Assembly (NCBI GenBank): GCA_029557025.1 | Contig: JAKPRU010000265.1 | Location: 1 to 6,682, forward strand | Length of the DNA: 6,682 nt | Source: Candidatus Omnitrophota bacterium | GTDB taxonomy: Bacteria > Hinthialibacterota > Hinthialibacteria > Hinthialibacterales > JAKPRU01 | Reading direction: 5' to 3' | Part shown: positions 1 to 5,215 of the stretch, piece by piece | Layout of the letters: every line of letters begins with the position of its first letter | Position numbering within the stretch: the first letter of the stretch is position 1 | Translations under genes and position numbers: made by a program | The notes under the pieces: generated by a model | The model's database searches: none | Seen by the model: the letters and a program-made list of their open reading frames with translations, nothing else | What the model was told of the DNA's origin: nothing

Positions 1-932
1 GGGTCGATCGGCTCGACCTCGACTGTGTACAACCCGTATGGAAGCCCGTAAATCTCAAATTCGCCGGTTCCCCCAATCAGGAAATCGGACACGCAACTGA
101 TGGCCATCATGTAGGGATCATCGATTTTCCGTGCGATAACATCTGCCCCCTGCACCGGATGCCCGGACCGGCGGACAACTGTACCCGCAATTCCACCCGT
201 TGAGGACCAGAAACTGTCCGACGGATATAGCCAGGACACGGCAAAGATATCATCCGGATTCAGGTCGGCAAGGCTGGAGTCATCGTCCGAACGAATGGGA
301 AACATTGTTGGAAGATACCCGTCGTTTTCCGTGTCCCCATCGCTCCAGAATTGATGGTTCAATTGGCTGTGGCTCAATCCGAGAAAATGACCGATTTCAT
401 GGACTATTGTGGCGAGAAGTGTCTGTTTGCCCTCTTCTCCCGATGGACAGTTCAGACCATTGATGATGATGTCCGCTCCGAGAATTCTTCCCCCGGTTTC
501 CACATACGACTGGGTGATTCCCAAATAGGCATATCGTGCGCCGTCCCCCTCCAGCAAGTCGATAATCAATCCGTCCGTATCCAGAATCACGGGATTAAGA
601 TCATCGTCAGGAATTTGCAGATGTTTGTCGACATTCTTGTCCGATACATCGTCATCGAGCAGGCCGTCATAACGGAATGCGACAGTGGATGTGGGAACGG
701 ATTGCCAAGTCCGAAAGGCCATTCGAACCAGTTCAACCACTTCCGCGTTGGAGAAAGGCCCGAGAGGACCTTGATCGACCCGGTAACGGATTGTCCCGCC
801 ATGGGTATCCCAATGAACGGGGTCGCCGGACTCCGTTACCAGGAATCCGCCCGCTCCCACCCATCCCGACAGCAACACACTGAGAAATGCAAAGAACCAT
901 CCGATACGCCTGACAACCATCCTCAAACTCAT
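1..932 (-). CDS. Secreted matrixin-type zinc metalloprotease, 3' end cut by window edge
   Basis: The frame reads from an ATG at 932 and is still open at position 1 (310 residues visible). Residues 1-29 look like a Sec signal peptide: arginines at 4, 8 and 9, a hydrophobic stretch at about 10-25, then AGG. Residues 45-235 fit a matrixin/metzincin catalytic domain. The zinc motif HEIGHFLGLSH (H178, E179, H182, G185, H188; nt 401-369) is complete, and a Met-turn PTMFP with M210 and a NPDDIFAVSWLYP-like end follow. From about residue 246 a GTV..SGHPVQGADV..Y.V segment resembles a carboxypeptidase regulatory-like beta-sandwich, cut by the edge. The family cleaves proteins extracellularly; the substrate here is unknown. 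The start is uncertain: ATGs at 920, 932, 965 and 992 share the frame and none has a textbook ribosome site, but 932 or 920 gives the best signal peptide. It lies 77 bp after a co-directional small gene. Protease family is confident; exact start is not. Confidence 0.85.
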   Translation of the reverse strand, partial: MSLRMVVRRIGWFFAFLSVLLSGWVGAGGFLVTESGDPVHWDTHGGTIRYRVDQGPLGPFSNAEVVELVRMAFRTWQSVPTSTVAFRYDGLLDDDVSDKNVDKHLQIPDDDLNPVILDTDGLIIDLLEGDGARYAYLGITQSYVETGGRILGADIIINGLNCPSGEEGKQTLLATIVHEIGHFLGLSHSQLNHQFWSDGDTENDGYLPTMFPIRSDDDSSLADLNPDDIFAVSWLYPSDSFWSSTGGIAGTVVRRSGHPVQGADVIARKIDDPYMMAISCVSDFLIGGTGEFEIYGLPYGLYTVEVEPID

Positions 933-1009
933 CCTCACCGACCCAAGACGACTCGGAGTTCCCATGGATTCTATTGATCCTGTCCACCCCATTCCCCACC
1001 ATCCCATTC

Positions 1010-1429
1010 CTATACGCAACAAAGCCGGATCGCTGACACGAAAAGTCCCAAAAGCCTGCGGTCCGAGGACCCCAGAAGACGGTTCGGCGACCATGGATTT
1101 CTCACAAGTATCTCCAGATATTCCAGCGGCTGCCCCGGTTCCGGAGGGATGTACCTTCGAATGTGCCAAGCCTCCGAACAAAGATCCATTCGGGTGACCT
1201 GTCCGCGCGGATCGACCAAGTCTACCTGGAGCGGTTGGCCTGTTGTCTTTGTCCGTGCACAACAGATCAACGCCAGTTCCTGCAGGCCGAATTTCGGCAA
1301 AATCAGTGTAGCCCTGGCAGACGTGGCCCGAAATGGTGGTCCGTCCCCGAGACGTTCGAGGTCATACCAACCCTCGCCCAGGATGGACCTCTCGTTGAAT
1401 CCAAACACGTAAAATCGGTTCACATTCAC
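1010..1429 (-). CDS. Small protein made of a single GWY...LGSSDRR-type beta-domain, function unknown
   Basis: This 139-residue protein starts at GTG 1429, or at GTG 1423, which is better spaced (7 nt) from a G-run at 1431-1436. GWYDLE (residues 20-25), an F-R-x-T-S-x-R-A-T segment (33-41), an NPWSP element (111-115) and LLGSSDRRLLGLFVSAI (118-134) match a recurrent beta-rich module I recognise from memory. In larger proteins, often near glycosyltransferases, it appears as a C-terminal 'GWY...E, R-A.L.L, P...LG..D.R.LG' domain. I know no established biochemical role, and carbohydrate or surface association is only inference. Here it stands alone without a signal peptide or membrane segment. 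It has four cysteines in the middle (56, 57, 84) and C-terminal regions beyond that (137, 138), so five in total. Codon reading in this frame gives a coherent protein, which favours it over the opposite-strand frames. It lies upstream of the matrixin gene and may be cotranscribed with it. Confidence 0.7.
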   Translation of the reverse strand: MNVNRFYVFGFNERSILGEGWYDLERLGDGPPFRATSARATLILPKFGLQELALICCARTKTTGQPLQVDLVDPRGQVTRMDLCSEAWHIRRYIPPEPGQPLEYLEILVRNPWSPNRLLGSSDRRLLGLFVSAIRLCCV

Positions 1430-1505
1430 ACCCCCCGGAAGATCCTACCACAGGCGGTAAAAAATTCCTGGGTTGTCTCTTCCCCGCCGACACACACGCC
1501 CGGTC

Positions 1506-1533
1506 ACTATATACCCAAGTTATTGCGATTCAA
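1506..1533 (-). promoter_or_regulatory. Possible sigma-70-type promoter for the GWY-domain/matrixin pair
   Basis: On the minus strand TTGAAT (1533-1528) and TATAGT (1511-1506) are separated by 16 bp. They match the -35 consensus at 4 of 6 and the -10 consensus at 5 of 6 positions. The predicted start, near 1499, leaves a leader of about 70 nt to the GTG at 1429. Such matches arise by chance fairly often in a 200-bp gap, so this is tentative. Confidence 0.3.
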
Positions 1534-1566
1534 GCGGTTACTGAAAGGTTGTTTCGACAAGCGGGA

Positions 1567-1583
1567 TTGGCATAGGCGTTGCT
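1567..1583 (+). promoter_or_regulatory. Sigma-54 (RpoN) -24/-12 promoter of the flagellar operon
   Basis: The sequence TTGGCATAGGCGTTGCT matches the sigma-54 consensus YTGGCACGRNNNTTGCW at all but two of its specified positions. The invariant GG (1569-1570) and GC (1581-1582) are separated by exactly 10 bases. The predicted transcription start is about 1594, some 40 nt before flgF. In many flagellated bacteria rod, ring and hook genes form a sigma-54-dependent middle class switched on by an NtrC-like activator (FleQ, FlgR or FlbD type), which fits the genes downstream. No activator gene is in the window. Confidence 0.8.
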
Positions 1584-1635
1584 CGATCCAAATCGCGACG
1601 TATCGCATTTATCAGGGCAGGAGAAATAACGAGAC

Positions 1636-2460
1636 ATGATTACAGGGCTATACTCGGCAGCTTCCGGTATGATCGTCCAGATGAAAAATCAGGACGTTCT
1701 TGCGCACAATCTCGGAAACTCCCTCATTCCCGGATTCAAGCGGGAATCGATGATTGTTCGCTCGTTCCCGGATGTCATGCTTGAGCAGTCTTACGCAGGA
1801 ATTACTCCAAGCCTTGAGGAACCCCGCTATAATCATGCTATCGGTCGAATCGGCACCGGCGCAGGCGTCGATTGGGTTTACACCGACAACTCTCCCGGCG
1901 TTCTCCAACAGACAGGGGATCAGAACGATCTCGCGATGGTTGGAGACGGCTATTTCACCATCCTCACTCCCGACGGAATGCGGTATACCCGAAACGGTAG
2001 TTTCTATCGGGATGCACAGGGGTACCTGACCACGCCGGAAGGGCATTACCTGGCGGGACAGGGCGGCGGCGGATACATCCAGCCAATCCGGGTCACCTCC
2101 AACGAATTCACTGTGGACAAGTACGGGAACGTGTTTGAAATGGCATTCGATCCGGCAACCGGCGTTCCCGTGCAGAATTTTGTAGATCAAATTCGCGTTG
2201 TGGATTTCGTCAATCGCGATCTCTTACAGAAAACAGGCAATAATCTCTACGCCCTGGAACCGGGCCACGAGGATCAGATCATTCCTCCGCGCCACTTGGG
2301 TGTGTCACAGGGATTCATCGAGCGTGCCAACGTGGTTCCCACCACGGAAATGATCTATCTGATGGACTCCATGCGCACCTTTGAGGCCAATTCCAGGGTA
2401 CTGAGAAAGATCGACGACACCGTGCAACGCGCCGTCAACGATGTGGGCCGAGTGAGCTGA
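1636..2460 (+). CDS. flgF: Flagellar proximal rod protein FlgF
   Basis: This 274-residue member of the FlgF/FlgG rod-hook family is slightly longer than the roughly 250 residues usual in enterobacteria. The N-terminal rod motif is at residues 20-35 but is diverged: it reads NLGNSLIPGFKR where the family usually has NLANVNTxGFKR. The middle domain has the typical DLAMVGDGYFTI, T-P-D-G-M-R-Y-T-R-N-G-S-F and GYLTTPEGHYLAG stretches (about 95-140). The C-terminal helix (about 235-270: SQGFIERANV..TTEMIYLMDSMRTFEANSRV in part) is the D0 partner of the N-terminal helix. Such proteins lack a signal peptide and are exported by the flagellar type III apparatus to form the rod in the periplasm. It is first in the operon, 42 nt after the inferred sigma-54 start. 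FlgF rather than a second FlgG is chosen because a more canonical FlgG follows directly. Confidence 0.88.
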   Translation: MITGLYSAASGMIVQMKNQDVLAHNLGNSLIPGFKRESMIVRSFPDVMLEQSYAGITPSLEEPRYNHAIGRIGTGAGVDWVYTDNSPGVLQQTGDQNDLAMVGDGYFTILTPDGMRYTRNGSFYRDAQGYLTTPEGHYLAGQGGGGYIQPIRVTSNEFTVDKYGNVFEMAFDPATGVPVQNFVDQIRVVDFVNRDLLQKTGNNLYALEPGHEDQIIPPRHLGVSQGFIERANVVPTTEMIYLMDSMRTFEANSRVLRKIDDTVQRAVNDVGRVS

Positions 2461-2468
2461 TACCGCAA

Positions 2469-2485
2469 CCCAGGCGAATCCTGGG
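2469..2485 (+). other. Small hairpin between flgF and flgG
   Basis: CCCAGG and CCTGGG can pair around the 5-nt loop CGAAT, nine bases after the flgF stop and just before the flgG ribosome site (AGGAG, 2492-2496). There is no T-run after it, so it is not a good intrinsic terminator. It could affect stability or processing of the flgF-flgG junction, or be chance. Confidence 0.4.
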
Positions 2486-2503
2486 GAAAACAGGAGAACG
2501 ACA

Positions 2504-3298
2504 ATGCTTCGAGGGTTATTTACTGCGGCAGCCGGAATGAGCGGCATGTCATTCGAGGTGGACAACATTGCCAACAACCTCGCGAATGTGAATACGTTCG
2601 GATACAAACGTACCCGGGTGGATTTCCAGGACCTGCTGTACCAGACAATTCGTCCGGCGGGGACATCCGTTGCCGCGGGCGTCCAGGTTCCCGCGGGGAT
2701 CCAGGTCGGCCATGGTGTCCGCGTGGCGGGAACACGCAGAATCTTCACCGAAGGCTCCTATCGATCTACGGAGAATCCGCTGGACCTTGCTATCCTGGGC
2801 AAAAATGGGTTTTTCCAGGTTGAACTCCCCGACGGCACATTAGCCTATACCCGTGACGGTGCGTTCAGCATGGACGAGACAGGCAGAATTGTAACCTCGG
2901 ACGGCTATGTTCTTCAGCCGCCCATCACCCTTCCTGATGACACCGTTGCATTGAACATCAGCGAGGAGGGCATCGTCTCAGTTATTCAGGGGCGTGTCAC
3001 CGAAACACCCAATGAGCTCGGAACCATCCAGCTCGCTACCTTTGTCAATCCCGCCGGACTCCACGCAGACGGCAATAATCTATTTCTGGAAACCCAGGCA
3101 TCCGGGCCTGTGACATTACTCGATCCCGGCACAGATGGAGCCGGCAAGATCGCCCAGGGATTCCTGGAAAACTCTAATGTCAATATCGCGGAAGAGCTGG
3201 TGAATCTCATCACTGCTCAGCGCGCGTTCGAGGTCAATTCACGGGCTGTCCGATCTTCCGACAGCATGTTGCAAACCGCCGTGAATCTGGCTCAATAA
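2504..3298 (+). CDS. flgG: Flagellar distal rod protein FlgG
   Basis: This 264-residue protein is close to the usual FlgG length of about 260. Residues 20-47 carry the canonical rod/hook signature NIANNLANVNTFGYKR followed by VDFQDLLYQ, which is typical of FlgG. The central part has NPLDLAILGKNGFFQVELPDG, split here as residues about 91-111, then AYTRDGAFSMDETGRIVTSDGYVL in pieces. The C-terminal D0 helix (about 219-264) has the ENSNVNIAEELVNLITAQR pattern and ends in LAQ. FlgG forms the distal rod that passes through the P- and L-rings; it is exported by the flagellar type III system and so has no signal peptide. AGGAG at 2492-2496 is 7 nt from the ATG, an ideal ribosome site. The 43-bp gap from flgF and the 24-bp gap to flgA indicate one operon. 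Identification is firm. Confidence 0.95.
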   Translation: MLRGLFTAAAGMSGMSFEVDNIANNLANVNTFGYKRTRVDFQDLLYQTIRPAGTSVAAGVQVPAGIQVGHGVRVAGTRRIFTEGSYRSTENPLDLAILGKNGFFQVELPDGTLAYTRDGAFSMDETGRIVTSDGYVLQPPITLPDDTVALNISEEGIVSVIQGRVTETPNELGTIQLATFVNPAGLHADGNNLFLETQASGPVTLLDPGTDGAGKIAQGFLENSNVNIAEELVNLITAQRAFEVNSRAVRSSDSMLQTAVNLAQ

Positions 3299-3322
3299 GG
3301 ATCGTAAGCCGGGAGAGGAACC

Positions 3323-4351
3323 ATGAGAGGACCCAAAGACTGGCAGCAGACACAACTGGAACGAATTGCGATCACGTTCCTGGTGAGCGCACTTCTGGTC
3401 CTGCGAGCGACAGGGGTCTGGGCACTCGACCAGCCCGAACGGATTGTAATCGAACTGCCGGCCTCTTACGTTATCGCCCAAGCTACTATGCAAGTCGTCA
3501 CAGTGGGTGACTTGGCGCAGTCGATCACCGGCGGCTCGGAAGAAGAGCGTCTGGCTTTGCGCGCCGTTCCGGTCACAAAGGTTCCCAATCCGGGCGAATC
3601 TCTGATTTGCACCTCCTCACGAATTATCGCGGCAGCCAGGCAGAATGGATTTGATGAGTTCCGGCGGATCAGTTTCGACGGGCCTCGGAATTTCAAGATA
3701 TTCGGTTTGGGCCAGACCGTAAGCGCAGACACGCTTGCCGAGCGAATCACGCGGGATATCATGCAGGAATTCAATTGGGACCCGAAGGAACTGAGTGTTC
3801 GGGTTCTCTCACTCCCCAATGATCTCCGCCTGCCGCCCGGCGATGTTCGCATTCAGGTCTACCGGACTTCCCCCCAGCGCTACGGCACGGTCCAGTATGA
3901 TCTTACGATCCTGCTCAACGACGACGAATACATGCATCGGACGCTGATCGTGGAAATCGCCCATCGGCGGAATGTGTTTGTGTTCCGTAACAACAAACCG
4001 GCGGGGTCCATGGTCACCCTCCAGGATGTGGATGTGCAGACCCGCTACGTTCGATCGGAACGCGAAGATGAATACACAATCAGCGACCCGCGCGAACTGG
4101 TTGGCAGAAAACTGGGGCGTACTGTGAATCCCGGTATCACGGTCACACGTGACCTGTTTGCTCGCACGTATTTGATTCCACGAGGTCAGGTGGTCAGCAT
4201 GGTCGTTCAAAACGGGAATCTCCGAATGAATATCCGAGGGAAAACAGAACAGAATGCAAACATCGGCGATATCATTCGCGTCCGGAACTTGTTCAACAAC
4301 AAGATCGTCCAGGCCAGGGTAGTGGATGCAAACACCGTGGAGATGATGTAG
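3323..4351 (+). CDS. flgA: P-ring assembly chaperone FlgA, long form
   Basis: This 342-residue protein is much longer than the approximately 220-residue enterobacterial FlgA. A hydrophobic stretch at about 15-31 ending in GVWA suggests Sec export, with cleavage near residue 34. Residues 35-210 form an N-terminal region with VTVGDLAQSI at about 59-68 and weak similarity to the FlgA N-terminal part. Residues about 217-277 look like the SAF domain (N-K-P-A-G-S-M-V-T, ELVGRKLGRTVNPGITVTRD). The final 60 residues end with GDIIRVRNLFNNKIVQARVV, which is the conserved FlgA C-terminal signature. FlgA acts in the periplasm to help FlgI polymerise round the rod, consistent with flgH and flgI just downstream. 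The ribosome site is GGGAGAGGA at 3311-3319, before ATG 3323. Name is confident; the meaning of the extra N-terminal length is not known. Confidence 0.88.
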   Translation: MRGPKDWQQTQLERIAITFLVSALLVLRATGVWALDQPERIVIELPASYVIAQATMQVVTVGDLAQSITGGSEEERLALRAVPVTKVPNPGESLICTSSRIIAAARQNGFDEFRRISFDGPRNFKIFGLGQTVSADTLAERITRDIMQEFNWDPKELSVRVLSLPNDLRLPPGDVRIQVYRTSPQRYGTVQYDLTILLNDDEYMHRTLIVEIAHRRNVFVFRNNKPAGSMVTLQDVDVQTRYVRSEREDEYTISDPRELVGRKLGRTVNPGITVTRDLFARTYLIPRGQVVSMVVQNGNLRMNIRGKTEQNANIGDIIRVRNLFNNKIVQARVVDANTVEMM

Positions 4352-4373
4352 TGCAGGCAGACCCTTACCTCTG

Positions 4374-4393
4374 CCCTCTCCCGGAAGGACAGG
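4374..4393 (+). repeat. Degenerate copy of a CCCTCTCCC palindromic repeat, flgA-flgH gap
   Basis: CCCTCTCCC at 4374-4382 is followed by GGACAGG (4387-4393), which pairs with CCTCTCC except for one mismatch, around a 5-nt loop. The same nine bases and an almost identical layout, including a GGTG a few bases downstream, recur at 4493-4519 inside flgH. I read the two as diverged copies of one repeat element; the copy here is decayed. Confidence 0.5.
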
Positions 4394-4407
4394 AAAACAG
4401 GGTGACA

Positions 4408-4422
4408 CAGGCTTCCAGCCTG
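4408..4422 (+). repeat. AGGCTTCCAGCCT-type palindrome, flgA-flgH gap
   Basis: CAGGCT and AGCCTG form a perfect 6-bp stem round TCC. The sequence resembles short palindromes ('caggctggaagcctg' form) that I recall scattered in intergenic DNA of several environmental phyla. There is no T-run, so a terminator role is unlikely. It sits between the degenerate repeat and the flgH ribosome site. Confidence 0.5.
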
Positions 4423-4451
4423 CGGACAGACACTCCACAAAAGGGAGAAAT

Positions 4452-5204
4452 ATGATGAATCCTGAGAACCTTTCAAACCATACAGAGATACTCCCTCTCC
4501 CTCCGGGAGAGGATCGGGGTGCGGGAAAGTGTGGGGCGGGCGGATTGCGACGGAGCAGGGGGGCGGGAAAGATATTGGGAATCCTGTTGACTTTTCTTTG
4601 CCTGTGCGCCGCTTTTTGTACCATCCCGGCTTCCGCCAAGAGCCTCTGGAACCGCAAGTCTCCGGTCAACGGATTCTATGTCGCCGGAAATGCGGATAAG
4701 GTCGGGGATATTCTCACCATCATCATTACAGAAAATAATCGCGCAACCGAAGTAGCGGACGCCGAAACGAAACGGAAAACGACCATGTCCGGCAAAATCT
4801 CGTCGTTTCTCCAGGAGAAGATCGCCGGGAGTCTATTCGGTCATAAGAAGAGCGATAAGACGGCCATCGACTATCCTGAATTTGTTTTCGATGGCCAGAA
4901 CGATTTCAAAGGCGAGACTGACCTGGAACGCAGCGATACGTTTACTGCGCGCGTAGCCGCTAAAATCGTCATGATTGACGACAACGGCAATTTCCTGGTT
5001 GAGGCCCGCAAGACCATCAATATCGGCAAAGAAACCAAGAGCATCGTGCTTTCCGGTAGTGTCCGTCCGAGTGATGTCACGGCGGATAACACGGTGCTGT
5101 CGACCAATATCGCAGATGCCCAGATCAGCTACGAAGGCGGTGGCCCGATTACCGGTATGGCGAATCCGGGACTGTTTACACGGGCATTAACCATGTTCTT
5201 CTGA
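4452..5204 (+). CDS. flgH: Flagellar L-ring protein FlgH with atypical N-terminus
   Basis: FlgH forms the outer-membrane L-ring bushing around the rod. The body (about residues 63-250) is typical: VGDILTIIITEN at 83-94, FDGQNDFKGETDLERSDTF at about 140-158, then IVLSGSVRPSDVTADNTVLS and ADAQISYEGGGPITGMANPG near the end, finishing with TMFF. GGGAG at 4443-4447 precedes ATG 4452 (4 nt) and ATG 4455 (7 nt); the second is better spaced. Before the hydrophobic segment (41-58) there are about 40 residues rich in G, R and P, LPLPPGEDRGAGKCGAGG among them, encoded by a palindromic repeat. This is unusual for a signal peptide. FlgH is normally a lipoprotein, but no good lipobox is visible: C50, C52 and C56 are preceded by L, L and F. 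PASA (59-62) suggests signal peptidase I cleavage instead. A downstream non-ATG start, such as TTG at 4575, is possible. Confidence 0.88.
   Translation: MMNPENLSNHTEILPLPPGEDRGAGKCGAGGLRRSRGAGKILGILLTFLCLCAAFCTIPASAKSLWNRKSPVNGFYVAGNADKVGDILTIIITENNRATEVADAETKRKTTMSGKISSFLQEKIAGSLFGHKKSDKTAIDYPEFVFDGQNDFKGETDLERSDTFTARVAAKIVMIDDNGNFLVEARKTINIGKETKSIVLSGSVRPSDVTADNTVLSTNIADAQISYEGGGPITGMANPGLFTRALTMFF
4491..4519 (+). repeat. Palindromic repeat embedded in the flgH 5' coding region
   Basis: CCTCTCCC (4494-4501) and GGGAGAGG (4505-4512) form a perfect 8-bp stem with a TCC loop, followed by atcGGGGTG. From memory, this layout (ccctctccc, loop, gggagaggg, then ggggtgaggg) is a widespread intergenic repeat in many bacterial genomes. 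Here it lies in frame within flgH and encodes about residues 14-23 (LPLPPGEDRG). G-rich DNA continues to about 4568. Confidence 0.65.
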
Positions 5205-5215
5205 GGAGCATACTC

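Larger units (their letters stand above)
1430..1635. other. Divergent intergenic region between the minus-strand pair and the flagellar operon
   Basis: No credible gene is seen in these 206 bases. They hold the sigma-54 promoter for the flagellar genes (1567-1583) and a possible minus-strand sigma-70-type promoter (1506-1533). A short TTGT/ACAA dyad around a TTCG centre lies just upstream of the sigma-54 site (about 1549-1560). The flgF ribosome site AGGAG at 1619-1623 is 12 nt from the ATG, slightly long. A sigma-54 promoter needs an activator-binding site, probably in or upstream of this gap, but I cannot identify one confidently. Confidence 0.6.

Noticed and set aside
351..977. Long open frame on the + strand, 208 codons
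   Set aside because: It lies antisense to the matrixin gene, whose minus-strand frame contains a full zinc motif and signal peptide. The + frame shows no recognisable domain.
933..1110. Extension of the matrixin frame upstream through the GWY gene, giving a longer or fused protein
   Set aside because: The frame stays open past 1010, but the added residues (glycine/tryptophan-rich, for example GMGWWGMGW) look non-coding. The overlapping GWY frame has domain evidence and a signal peptide begins naturally near 932.
1163..1639. + strand open frame of 158 codons running into the flgF start
   Set aside because: It is opposite the GWY-domain gene and across the divergent promoter region. Its composition is irregular and it has no family features.
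2469..2485. Intrinsic terminator between flgF and flgG
   Set aside because: The stem is only 6 bp, no T-run follows, and it lies directly before the flgG ribosome site in an apparent operon.
4494..4512. Terminator before or within flgH
   Set aside because: The hairpin is strong but is followed by a purine- and G-rich stretch, not T residues, and is inside the flgH frame.
4374..4519. CRISPR array
   Set aside because: Only two diverged CCCTCTCCC units and one unrelated palindrome are present, with no regular spacing or conserved repeats.
3809..4669. Minus-strand open frame of 286 codons opposite flgA and flgH
   Set aside because: Both + strand genes are firmly identified. The minus frame is a shadow and reads partly through the palindromic repeats.
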